64,000 nucleotides of DNA from Candidatus Binatia bacterium. Lineage in GTDB: Bacteria > Desulfobacterota > Binatia > HRBIN30. Both the position numbers and the translations under genes were made by a program. Positions 33,462-41,736 of the stretch are shown in pieces. The notes beneath the pieces are model-generated. The model worked only from the letters and a program-made list of their open reading frames with translations. It did no database searches and was not told where the DNA came from. Within the stretch, counting starts at the first letter, position 1, and each line of letters starts with the position of its first letter. The stretch spans positions 155,524 to 219,523 of the forward strand of contig JAKLJW010000003.1 in assembly GCA_023150935.1 (NCBI GenBank), read 5' to 3'.

Positions 33462-33481
33462 GACGACAACGCCTCCGGTAA

Positions 33482-34657
33482 TCAGCCGGTAAAACCCGGC
33501 GGCCGAGCCCACGATTCCAGACGGCCCGGCGGCAGCGGCACGCGCACCCGTTGCTTGCGCGCAAGCCGCAGAAAGACCTTCATCGACGTCTCGAACTCCT
33601 CGATCGGTCGCACCTCCAACAGCCCCTCCCCGACCATCGCGTTGAAGGTGTCGGCGCCGCGTTGCGTCCGGAGCACGGTGATCGTCCAACCGTTGGCGCC
33701 CACCCCGCCGCAGGAGATGTCCGCCAGCTCGGCGGAAAAGTCGCCGCAGTGGTGACATTCGGGGCGAGCGTATTCCTGCGCGTCGCGCAGCGGGATCTCC
33801 ACCCGCTCGCCGTTGTTCTTGTCGATCAGGATCTTCCCCTTCACGTTGAACTTGCGGATGTCCCGCAACGGGATGCCCATCCGCCCCTCGATCGTGTCCA
33901 CCATCAGCTCGTCGAAGGTGAACACCTCGCTACAGAGGAGCCCGACGGTTAGCACGACCCGGTCGCCGAAGTTCTTGAGAAAGTACCGCTGCCGCTCCAG
34001 GTGTTTCTCCTTCTTGCGACCGTTGTCGAGAAACGCCGGATCGGCAAGCTGCATCTTGCGCACCGGGGTTATCTGGCAGGGCACCCCGACGAACGCCACG
34101 CGCGACAGGCCCCCGCGTTCGGCATCGGCGAGGGCAAGGTCGTTCGGGCAGTAGGTGTACCACGAGCTGGCGCTCGCAATCGCCTCGTCGACGGTGGTGA
34201 CCACCCGTGGCCGCGGCGCACACGGAGCACTGTCCTCGACGGTCGATACGACCGCGCCGTCGAAGGTGCCGTTGCGGAGCCCCCAGACCAGAATCGAGGT
34301 CACGACCCCACCGTCCTCGCAGCGCGCCAGGACAGCAGGGTCCTTGGCTCGCGCGGCAACGATGCGTCGATAAGCGCCGAATCCGCCACGGTACACATGG
34401 TCGTCGCCGAACACCCGATCGCCGAGATGGTGCTCGCGGTCGCCGAGACGGGGGCACACCTGGGCACACACGTCGCACCCAATCCCTAAACTGATGCCGC
34501 AGTGATCGAACGGGTTGGAGGCCTTGGCGACCTGCTTGGGCTTGCCGTCGACGTAGTCGATGACGTTGTGCGGGCACACGAGGACGCAACTGCCGCACTC
34601 GCAGCAGCTCCCATACGCCACCACCTCGTTCATCATTTCCCTGAAGGTCGCGTGCAT
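33482..34657 (-). CDS. FrhB-like iron-sulfur flavoprotein (F420 hydrogenase/dehydrogenase beta family)
   Basis: A 391-residue protein. A ferredoxin-like N-terminus has CCECGSCVLVCPHNVIDYV and later GCDVCAQVCP, enough Cys for [4Fe-4S] clusters. The central part has CEDGGVVTSILVWGL, SSWYTYCPNDLAL and VAFVGVPCQITPVRKMQ, typical of the FrhB/FpoF/FdhB family, which passes electrons between iron-sulfur clusters, FAD and cofactor F420 or ferredoxin. C-terminal Cys are in YARPECHHCGDFSAELADIS. Whether this organism makes F420 cannot be told. It is paired with the PAS signalling gene 20 bases downstream. Confidence 0.85.
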   Translation of the reverse strand: MHATFREMMNEVVAYGSCCECGSCVLVCPHNVIDYVDGKPKQVAKASNPFDHCGISLGIGCDVCAQVCPRLGDREHHLGDRVFGDDHVYRGGFGAYRRIVAARAKDPAVLARCEDGGVVTSILVWGLRNGTFDGAVVSTVEDSAPCAPRPRVVTTVDEAIASASSWYTYCPNDLALADAERGGLSRVAFVGVPCQITPVRKMQLADPAFLDNGRKKEKHLERQRYFLKNFGDRVVLTVGLLCSEVFTFDELMVDTIEGRMGIPLRDIRKFNVKGKILIDKNNGERVEIPLRDAQEYARPECHHCGDFSAELADISCGGVGANGWTITVLRTQRGADTFNAMVGEGLLEVRPIEEFETSMKVFLRLARKQRVRVPLPPGRLESWARPPGFTG

Positions 34658-34706
34658 GCGGGATATCTAATTGACGCTATCCCCGCCAACCCGGAGAGTC
34701 AACGTC

Positions 34707-34845
34707 CTAGGAGCCTGTCGGAGAAAGCGGGCCCTCGCCCTTCGACGGGCTCAGGGCGAGCGGAAAATGCTGTGAAATCAAGGCAGAGCCCGCTCGTGCT
34801 GAGCTTGTCGAAGCACCAGCGGGCCTTTCTCCGACAGGCTGCTAG
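34707..34845. mobile_element. MITE-like element with 21-bp terminal inverted repeats
   Basis: Terminal repeats 34707-34727 and 34825-34845 match at 20 of 21 positions, with a perfect core of AGCCTGTCGGAGAAAG. The interior carries a second inverted pair, CCCTTCGACGGGCTCAGGG and GTGCTGAGCTTGTCGAAGC, so the whole could fold into a long hairpin. It is about 139 bases with no coding capacity. The right terminus contains the complement of the ComEC stop codon (34842-34844). Confidence 0.75.
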
Positions 34846-37460
34846 CGAAAGCGACTCCGCGTCTGCGGTGTGAACGCCGACCGCCCCGCAAGCGATCGCC
34901 GCGCACCGGGAGCGTCGGCCCGCGACACCTTAACGGCGAACCGTTCGGAATTAAGGCCGAATCCCCCTCGCCACGCTCCCTTCTTCCGAGCGTCGGCAGT
35001 CAACGAAAGGTCCGCCGGCGGGGCCCCGAACGTGCGGATGTGCCCGTAACGGTGGGAGCGCACCACCACCGTACCCGCAGGGTCGATCCGCACAGCGACG
35101 GCCCCGTCCGTGTCGGTCCGCAGGATCGTCGCGCCGCGGCTTCCGTAGCGCCGCACCACGTCGCGGTGCGGGAAGCCAAAGGGGTTACCGAAACCGGCCG
35201 ACACGACGGCCAGGGCGGGGGCCGTGGCGTCGACGAACCCGGCGGTGCTCGAGGTCCGACTGCCGTGATGCGGAACCTTGACCACGGTGCTCCCCAGCTC
35301 CGTTGCCGGACGCTGCAGCAGCGCGCGTTCGCCTCCGGCCTCGATGTCTCCCGGAAACAGGACATGTCGAGTTCCGAACGAAAGGCGCAGCACCAGGGAA
35401 TCGTCGTTGGGCTGGCCGGACAGGGCACCGCCCTCTGGCGAGACGACCGTGGCCACGACGGCCCCCAGTTGCCGCGTTGCACCTCGCGCCAGCACGCGCT
35501 CGACGGCGCCTTGCTCGCCAACTACTCGCCGCAGCGCCGCGAAGCGGGCGCCGGATGCCGCCTGCCCGTTCCACCACAGCTCGCGCGGCGCGAACTGCTG
35601 GGCCAGAAAAGCGAGGCCGCCGTAATGGTCCCACTGCGCGTGGCTCAAGACCAGGTAGTCGATGCGGCCGATTTTCCGCTGCCACAGGAACGGAGCGACG
35701 AGGCGTTCGCCGGTATCGAACGTGTCGCCCAGCCCCCCGGCGTCGATGACCAGCACATCCCCGCCAGGCAACTCGACCACCGCACAGTCGGCCTGACCGA
35801 CGCTCAGGAACGTCACCCGCAGGTCGTCGTGCAGGTAGCGCTCGCCGTACCACCAACCAGCATCGATGGCCATGGCAAGCGCCAGCAGAATCAGCGCGCC
35901 GCTCCGCCGGCGGCCGCGCAATAGCACCGCGCTCCCCAGCGCCCCGTACAGGATTGCCAGCTCGATCCCGGTAGGCGTCACCACGCGCCAGACCGCATAC
36001 GGAATCCGCGCCAGCGCATCGACGATCCCCAGGCCCAGCGCGAGTCCGGGCCAGGCCAGCAGCACGAAGAACCTGGCCAGCGGTTCCCACACCAGGTACG
36101 CCACGGCGCCCAACAAACCGAGGATTACCGTGGCACCGCCGAGCAACGGGACGACGACGGCATTGGCAACGAGGCTCACCGGCGTAACCTGATTGAAGTG
36201 CAAGGCGGTCAGCGGCGCCGTCGCCAGAAAGGCCAGAACCGAGACCGCGAGGTACATGGCGGTCGCCCGTTCGAGTCGCACCCGCCAGCCGCGCAGCGAG
36301 GCCATGGTGGTTTCCTCGTGCGCCCGCCATCGATCGCCGAACCTCTCCATGCCGACGACCAGGACCAGAACCGCCACGAACGAGAGCTGAAAGGAGATGT
36401 CCATCGACGCGCCGGGCGACCAGATCAGCAGGCCCAGCGCGGCTGCGGCAAGGCTGACCAGCAGGTGGCGCTGGCGATCGCAGACGACGGCGCCAAGCAC
36501 GACGACAACCATTATGACCGCCCGCAGCGTGGCAACGCTTGTCCCGGCAATGCCGGCGTACATCAGCACACCGGCCACGGCGGCACCGACGGCGAGCCTG
36601 GGTACCGCTCCGGTGAGCAGGATCGATCGGCTGCGAGCCAGCAGCCAGCGGAAGGCGGCGTAGCCGGCCGCGGCAACCAGCCCGACGTGCAATCCGGAAA
36701 TCGACAGCACATGGGCAACACCGGTAGCTGTAAACGCAGCACGCACATCCGCCGGCAGTTCGTTGGCCGTGCCGACAATCAACGCCCCGAGCAAGGCGGC
36801 CGGCGCCGGCGGCAATACGCTCCCGAACAACCCCCCGACACCCCGCCGCCAGCGCGCGAAGGCCGGTCCGACGCCGCTGTCCGGCCGGTCCAGCAACTCG
36901 ATGTCGCGGTCGGCGGCGAGGAACCCCGTGACGTAAACGCCGCGCCGCGCCAGATAGGCGCGGTAATCGAGTTCGCCCGGGTTGCCGAAGTTGCGCGGCG
37001 CCCGGATCGACACCCGCAGACGCACCCGATCACCCACCCGCCACCGACGACCCATCTCGCGCACGTTGACCAGGACGGCACCCTGCACGGTGCGTTCGCC
37101 CTCGGCCGTGCCGATACGCTCGCCCGCAATCCACAACCGGCCTCCCCGCCCACGCTTCTCGCCATCGGTCGTCAAAGTCGCCTCGAGCGCCGCATAACGA
37201 CGCGGGGCCCATTGCGCGATATGGTCTGCGGGCAGGTGGGGGCGGTAGACGCGATCGGCGGCCAGCCACGCGATCAAGAAGCTGAGGAGCAACATCCCGG
37301 CCCGGCGGCCGGCCCGATGCGGAAGTGCGATCAAGGCGACCGCGGCGACTGCCGATCCGACCGTCGACGGCGGTGCCGCCGTGCCGGCTGCAAGCAGGTC
37401 GCCGGCAATCCACGCCGGCGCTACGACGAGCAGCAGCGGTGCCGCGGCGAATCGCTCCAT
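34842..37460 (-). CDS. comEC: ComEC/Rec2 DNA-uptake channel
   Basis: An 872-residue inner-membrane protein with three parts: an N-terminal DUF4131 region (about 1-200, RAYLARRGVYVTGFLA), the multi-helix Competence domain (GVAHVLSISGLHVGLVAAAG; GTSVATLRAVIMVVVV) and a C-terminal metallo-beta-lactamase-like domain (LSVGQADCAVVELPGGDVLV; LSHAQWDHYGGL; VKVPHHGSRTSST). The middle position of HAQWDH is Gln where relatives have Asp or His. ComEC passes single-stranded DNA to the cytoplasm. The start at 37460 is 62 bases after the UvrC stop; an in-frame GTG lies upstream. The stop is supplied by the MITE-like element. Confidence 0.92.
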   Translation of the reverse strand: MERFAAAPLLLVVAPAWIAGDLLAAGTAAPPSTVGSAVAAVALIALPHRAGRRAGMLLLSFLIAWLAADRVYRPHLPADHIAQWAPRRYAALEATLTTDGEKRGRGGRLWIAGERIGTAEGERTVQGAVLVNVREMGRRWRVGDRVRLRVSIRAPRNFGNPGELDYRAYLARRGVYVTGFLAADRDIELLDRPDSGVGPAFARWRRGVGGLFGSVLPPAPAALLGALIVGTANELPADVRAAFTATGVAHVLSISGLHVGLVAAAGYAAFRWLLARSRSILLTGAVPRLAVGAAVAGVLMYAGIAGTSVATLRAVIMVVVVLGAVVCDRQRHLLVSLAAAALGLLIWSPGASMDISFQLSFVAVLVLVVGMERFGDRWRAHEETTMASLRGWRVRLERATAMYLAVSVLAFLATAPLTALHFNQVTPVSLVANAVVVPLLGGATVILGLLGAVAYLVWEPLARFFVLLAWPGLALGLGIVDALARIPYAVWRVVTPTGIELAILYGALGSAVLLRGRRRSGALILLALAMAIDAGWWYGERYLHDDLRVTFLSVGQADCAVVELPGGDVLVIDAGGLGDTFDTGERLVAPFLWQRKIGRIDYLVLSHAQWDHYGGLAFLAQQFAPRELWWNGQAASGARFAALRRVVGEQGAVERVLARGATRQLGAVVATVVSPEGGALSGQPNDDSLVLRLSFGTRHVLFPGDIEAGGERALLQRPATELGSTVVKVPHHGSRTSSTAGFVDATAPALAVVSAGFGNPFGFPHRDVVRRYGSRGATILRTDTDGAVAVRIDPAGTVVVRSHRYGHIRTFGAPPADLSLTADARKKGAWRGGFGLNSERFAVKVSRADAPGARRSLAGRSAFTPQTRSRFR

Positions 37461-37521
37461 CGCGGCACGAGCGAACCGACCGGGAGGGCCCACACGCCGC
37501 CCGACCGCTAACCGGGCGCGA

Positions 37522-39474
37522 TCATTCGTCGTCGCCCCGAGAAAAGCCGGCATCCCCGGTTTCTCCGGTGGCGGCCGACGGCTCGCGCCGATCTGCCGGC
37601 GCGGCGGCGAGGGCGGCGTGGATCTGGGTCGCCAGAGCAGTCGAAATGCCGGGAACGCGCGCCAGCTCGTCGATGCTTGCCGCCCGTACTCGTAGAGCGC
37701 TGCCGAAGTGCCGCAGCAGAGCTTTGCGTCGCGCCGGCCCCACACCGGCAATGCCGTCCAGCACCGAACGCAGCCGCTCCTTGCCGCGCAGGCTCCGGTG
37801 GTAGGTAATGGCGAACCGGTGCGCTTCGTCGCGAAGTCGCTGCAAGAGAAAGAGCGCCGTCGAATTGCGCGCGAGAACGATCGGGTTCTTGCGCCCGGGG
37901 ACGAAGACCCGTTCGTCGCTGCGATTAACCGCGGTCGCTTGCGCCGCCCTTTCCACCCGCGTCTTGGCGAGGCCGACCACGTCGACTTCGGCGATGCCGA
38001 GTTCGGCCAGCACCGACACGGCCACGTTGAGCTGACCCTTGCCGCCGTCGACCACGAGCAGATCGGGAAAGTCCCGCCGTTCCAGCCCACGGCGGAAGCG
38101 CCGCACGAGCACCTCGTACATCATGCGGAAATCGTCGGCCCCGGGCACCGTCTTGATGCGAAAGCGGCGATAGCGGTTCTTGTCGGGCTCGCCCTCGTCG
38201 AAGGTGACCATCGACCCGACCGCGAGCTGACCCTGGATGTTGGAGATGTCGAAGCATTCGATGCGCTTCGGGGCGTTGCGCAGGCCGAGCCGGCGCTGCA
38301 GCTCCTCGCTCATGCGCTCGCGCTGGCGGTCGACGTCGCGACGCTCGCGGAAGCTCTGCGCCGCGTTCTCGCCGGCCATCTCGACCAGGCGCGCCTTGTC
38401 GCCGCGTTGCGGGCGCAGCACGGACACCCGACGGCCTTTGCGTTCCGACAGATAGTCGGTTCGCACCTCGGCGTCGTCGAGTTCCACCGGCACCAGAACC
38501 TCGTCCGGCACGTAACGGTCACCCTGATAGAACTGGGTCAGCAACGCCTCGACCACTTCCGTATCGGGAAACTCGAAGTCCTCGAAGCTGTACGTCTGAT
38601 TCGACGTGAGCTTGCCCTGGCGTATGAACAGCACCTGCGCCTCGATGAAGCCACCTTCGCGATAGATGCCAAAGACGTCCTGGTCGACGCCCCAGTGGGC
38701 CACCACCTGCTGCTTCTCCTGCGTCTGTTCGATAGCGCGAATGCGGTCGCGCAGGCGGGCCGCGTCTTCGAAGCGTTCCGCTTCGGCCGCCGCGATCATC
38801 TCGTCGCGGAGCTGGCGCACGAGTTGGGAGCTGCGACCTTCGAGCAGGAGCACGGCGGCGCGCAGGTGTTGCGCATACACGACCGGGTCGACGGGCAAGC
38901 AGCACGGACCGAGGCAGCGCTTGATCTGGTACTCAAGACACGGGCGACTGCGGTTACGGAAAACGCCATCGCTGCAAGTCCGCAGCGGAATGACCTTGCG
39001 AATGGTGTCGATCGTGTCCCGCACGCTCTGCGCCGAAGCGTAAGGGCCGAAGTACCGGCTGCCGTCCTTGACGATCTTGCGGGTTACCAGCACTCGCGGC
39101 CACGGGTCCTGCACGGTCACCTTCACGCTGACGTACGACTTGTCGTCCTTCAGTCGGATGTTGTAGCGTGGTTTATATCGCTTGATAAGATTATTTTCAA
39201 GTATCAACGCCTCCTTGTCGTTGGTCGTGACCAGGGTTTCGAGGTCGGCGACGCGCGGCATGAGAAAGCGGATCTGGCTGCGCTCGTCGCCGCCCCGGAA
39301 GTACGTTCGCAAGCGAGCGCGCAGGTTCTTCGCCTTGCCGACATAGATGATCTTGCCGTGGCGGTCCTTCAATAGATAAACGCCGGGCCGCGGCTGCACG
39401 GCGGCAAGCCGGGCCGCGAGGGCAACGGTACCCGCCGGCGCCTTCCCGGAAGCGTCGTCGATAGGGTCGGACAC
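37522..39474 (-). CDS. uvrC: UvrABC nuclease subunit C
   Basis: A 650-residue excision-repair nuclease. It has a GIY-YIG domain (GVYLLKDRHGKIIYVGKAKN, about 31-50), a Cys cluster (RPCLEYQIKRCLGPCC) that may carry an iron-sulfur cluster, a UVR motif (EAERFEDAARLRDRIRAIE), an RNase H-like second nuclease domain (IECFDISNIQGQLAVGSMV; LLVVDGGKGQLNVAV) and a C-terminal helix-hairpin-helix (LDGIAGVGPARRKALLRHFG). All functional parts are present and the length is normal. comEC follows on the same strand, so they may be co-transcribed. Confidence 0.97.
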   Translation of the reverse strand: MSDPIDDASGKAPAGTVALAARLAAVQPRPGVYLLKDRHGKIIYVGKAKNLRARLRTYFRGGDERSQIRFLMPRVADLETLVTTNDKEALILENNLIKRYKPRYNIRLKDDKSYVSVKVTVQDPWPRVLVTRKIVKDGSRYFGPYASAQSVRDTIDTIRKVIPLRTCSDGVFRNRSRPCLEYQIKRCLGPCCLPVDPVVYAQHLRAAVLLLEGRSSQLVRQLRDEMIAAAEAERFEDAARLRDRIRAIEQTQEKQQVVAHWGVDQDVFGIYREGGFIEAQVLFIRQGKLTSNQTYSFEDFEFPDTEVVEALLTQFYQGDRYVPDEVLVPVELDDAEVRTDYLSERKGRRVSVLRPQRGDKARLVEMAGENAAQSFRERRDVDRQRERMSEELQRRLGLRNAPKRIECFDISNIQGQLAVGSMVTFDEGEPDKNRYRRFRIKTVPGADDFRMMYEVLVRRFRRGLERRDFPDLLVVDGGKGQLNVAVSVLAELGIAEVDVVGLAKTRVERAAQATAVNRSDERVFVPGRKNPIVLARNSTALFLLQRLRDEAHRFAITYHRSLRGKERLRSVLDGIAGVGPARRKALLRHFGSALRVRAASIDELARVPGISTALATQIHAALAAAPADRREPSAATGETGDAGFSRGDDE

Positions 39475-39499
39475 GCGGCGGATTATAGCGCGAGGAGTT

Positions 39500-39615
39500 G
39501 GGGGACTTGAGGGCCGCCTGGGGGCTCGGGGGCTTTTATGGAGCGTCTTTCCCGATCCCTCACCCTCTCACGCCATCACGCGCTCACGCCCTCACGCCCC
39601 CGGGCCCCCACGCCC
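39500..39615. repeat. C-rich low-complexity tract upstream of the ACT-domain gene
   Basis: The tract contains CTCACCCTCTCACGCCATCA, CGCTCACGCCCTCACGCC and CCCGGGCCCCCACGCCC, similar to 20866-20905. A weak TTGATT-N18-TAGCAT lies at 39626-39655, so any transcript would have an almost leaderless start at 39667; this is only a guess. Confidence 0.4.
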
Positions 39616-39666
39616 TAATTCCCCGTTGATTTCTCCCCGGCACCGGCCGTAGCATCCTGCACAGCC

Positions 39667-40218
39667 ATGAAGCGCTGGTTTGCCATGTCGGCGATCGGGC
39701 GAGATCGGCCGGGAATTGTCGCCGATCTCGCCGAGCTCATCTACGAGTGCGACTGCAACCTCGAGGATTCGAGCATGACCATCCTCGGAAGCGAGTTTGC
39801 CGTACTGCTACTGCTGACCGGCGAGGGCGCGGACGTGGGAGCGCGGTTGTCGGCGGCGTGCAAACGCGTCGAGTGGGAGAAGCGGCTCACCGTGTTCTTC
39901 CGGCCGCTGGATGCGGCGCCGCCCGGGTACGGCGCCACGCCGCCGCGGCGCCGCTACGAGTTGCAGGCAACCGGCATCGACAAGGCCGGCATCGTTGCCC
40001 GGGTGGCTCGCTGCCTGGCGGACCAGGGCATCAACATCACCCACATGGCGACGCAGTCACGGCCGGAGCCGTTGAGCGGCACCTCGATGTACAGCATGCA
40101 AATCCGCATGGACGCGCCGGCCGACGTCGACGAGTCGGCCCTGCGGGCGGGGCTCGATGCCATCGCCGCGCAGTTGCACGTCGAAATCGCGTTGCAGCCG
40201 ACCGACGGCGAGGCCTGA
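39667..40218 (+). CDS. Tandem ACT-domain protein (GcvR-like)
   Basis: A 183-residue protein made of two ACT domains. The first (about 3-75) begins WFAMSAIGRDRPGIVADLAE and the second (about 97-175) has LQATGIDKAGIVARVARCLA and NITHMATQSRPEPLSGT. This is the layout of GcvR, an accessory repressor of the glycine-cleavage genes, and of related uncharacterised amino-acid sensors. There is no DNA-binding or catalytic domain, so it probably works by binding a small molecule and a protein partner. tatA follows 69 bases downstream on the same strand. Confidence 0.83.
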   Translation: MKRWFAMSAIGRDRPGIVADLAELIYECDCNLEDSSMTILGSEFAVLLLLTGEGADVGARLSAACKRVEWEKRLTVFFRPLDAAPPGYGATPPRRRYELQATGIDKAGIVARVARCLADQGINITHMATQSRPEPLSGTSMYSMQIRMDAPADVDESALRAGLDAIAAQLHVEIALQPTDGEA

Positions 40219-40287
40219 CCGCCGCCGCCGCAAGCGGGTGCCTGACGCCGACCGGCGTGCTACGGTATCTACCAGGAGGGTCTTCTA

Positions 40288-40479
40288 ATGTTCGGCCTTG
40301 GCGTTCCCGAGCTCGTCATCATCCTTGTCGTCGCGCTGCTCATCTTCGGGCCGGGCCGCCTGCCGGAAATCGGCGGAGCTATCGGCCGCGGGATTCGCGA
40401 TTTCCGTAAAGCGTTCGAGAGCAAGGACGAGGAGCCGAAGAAGGTGGACAGCAACCCCGACGCGCCGCCACCAGGGTGA
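40288..40479 (+). CDS. tatA: Twin-arginine translocase subunit TatA
   Basis: A 63-residue protein: [20 protein letters not shown] is the membrane helix, [20 protein letters not shown] the hinge and amphipathic helix, and the tail is charged ([11 protein letters not shown]). This is the complete TatA/E pattern. AGGAGGG lies about 8 bases before the ATG. TatB and TatC are not in the window. The Tat pathway would be needed to export folded NosZ, whose Tat signal is seen at 62795. Confidence 0.93.
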   Translation: MFGLGVPELVIILVVALLIFGPGRLPEIGGAIGRGIRDFRKAFESKDEEPKKVDSNPDAPPPG

Positions 40480-40488
40480 ACCGGGACG

Positions 40489-41298
40489 CTAGTGTCCGAG
40501 GTCCAGCGGCTGATCGCGCCAGTCGCCGGCGTGGACCCAGTTGACGTAGCGAACCAGAGCATCGAGGTCGGTGTCGCCGATGAAGTCTTTGTAGGCGGGC
40601 ATGTAGACGCGTTGGCCCTCGATGAAGTAGCGCGCGATGGGGTGCTCGCGCAGGCGCGGCAGGGTGCCGTCGCGAATCCAGGCGCGCAGTTCGTCGTCGT
40701 CGCGCACCAGATCTCGGAAATCGTCCCCCCACCAGCCGGGAACGTACCCCTTGAACGAGCCGGGGTTGGCCCCGCCGCCTGCGCCCATCGGACCGTGGCA
40801 GTGAAAACAGTTGAGCGCCAAGGCCAGTTCCTGCCCCCGCGCCACGACCGCGTCGGCCGGAACGATCAGACCGGAAACCACGCGTAAGTAAGCCAAGAGG
40901 TCGTCGATCTCGGCACTGCCGAGATAGCCGCGATAGGCGGGCATGGCGAGTAGCTGTCTGGCCATGGCCTGGCGATACCGCGGGTCATTGCGCTTACGCG
41001 CCGGAGCGCCGTCGACGATGTACTCGCGCAGCTCGGCATCGCTCTTGACGAACATCATCAATGTACCACCGGTGAAGCCGGGCACCTCGCCGTCCTTACT
41101 GCCCGGGTTGGCGACGCCCCCGGCACCGTCGGGGCCGTGGCAATCGAAGCAACCGGCCCGCACGGCCACGGCGTAGCCGCGCTGCGGCGCCGTGATTTCG
41201 ACCCGCAGCACCAGCCGGCGCGCCGCGGGATACGCGAGTACGGCGACGGCGATCAGGAAAGCGAAGAACCAGACCGGCATCCGCACCGTGGACCTCAC
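40489..41298 (-). CDS. Membrane-anchored diheme c-type cytochrome
   Basis: A 269-residue protein with an N-terminal helix (MPVWFFAFLIAVAVLAYPAA) that is either an uncleaved anchor or a signal peptide. Two heme sites follow: GCFDCHGPDGAGG (about residue 49) and NCFHCHGPMGAGG (about 160), each followed by a Met-containing segment (LLAMPAYRGYL; RVYMPAYKDFI) that likely supplies the distal ligand. The two halves look like a duplicated mono-heme domain. The GTG start at 41298 overlaps the archease stop (GTGA); ATG at 41280 is the alternative. The redox partner is unknown. Confidence 0.88.
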   Translation of the reverse strand: MRSTVRMPVWFFAFLIAVAVLAYPAARRLVLRVEITAPQRGYAVAVRAGCFDCHGPDGAGGVANPGSKDGEVPGFTGGTLMMFVKSDAELREYIVDGAPARKRNDPRYRQAMARQLLAMPAYRGYLGSAEIDDLLAYLRVVSGLIVPADAVVARGQELALALNCFHCHGPMGAGGGANPGSFKGYVPGWWGDDFRDLVRDDDELRAWIRDGTLPRLREHPIARYFIEGQRVYMPAYKDFIGDTDLDALVRYVNWVHAGDWRDQPLDLGH

Positions 41299-41729
41299 AG
41301 GTCGAGCACCACGGTCGCTTCCCAGCCGGCAGCCGTCTGTGCGACCCGGAGCCGGTGCAGGGTCACCGCCTTGACATCGCCGGCGAGCTGGTGGCGGGCC
41401 GGGTCGATCGACTCACCGGCCAGTGTGGCGGCGACGCGAACACCCTCGGCCGTGTCGTCGACCGCGACCTCGGTCGGACGCAAGAACAGGCCCTCTGCGT
41501 CCTTGTAGTAAATCAATTCTTCGAGAAACCGCAGCAGCGCCAGATCGCGACTCGCCGCCTCGACCCGCGCCGTGCGCACAACGTCGTGGCGCAGCGCCTC
41601 CGGATTGCCGAGCATCGCCGCCAGCGTCGCTTCGGCGGCAGCGCAAAAGCACTCGGCGAGCGTCTCCCCCACGGCGACGAAGCCGACGTCGGCGGTGGGG
41701 GCATCCTCGACGAACCGATATGGGCCCAC
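41295..41729 (-). CDS. Archease (RtcB activator)
   Basis: A 144-residue archease. MGPYRFVEDAPTADVGFVAV, with the metal-binding Asp, is at the start. FLEELIYYKDAEGLFL (about 69-85) and DVKAVTLHRLRV, with the conserved His and Lys, follow. Archease speeds up guanylylation and turnover of the RNA ligase RtcB. The gene starts 7 bases after the rtcB stop, the usual pairing. Confidence 0.9.
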   Translation of the reverse strand: MGPYRFVEDAPTADVGFVAVGETLAECFCAAAEATLAAMLGNPEALRHDVVRTARVEAASRDLALLRFLEELIYYKDAEGLFLRPTEVAVDDTAEGVRVAATLAGESIDPARHQLAGDVKAVTLHRLRVAQTAAGWEATVVLDL

Positions 41730-41736
41730 CGCCGCA

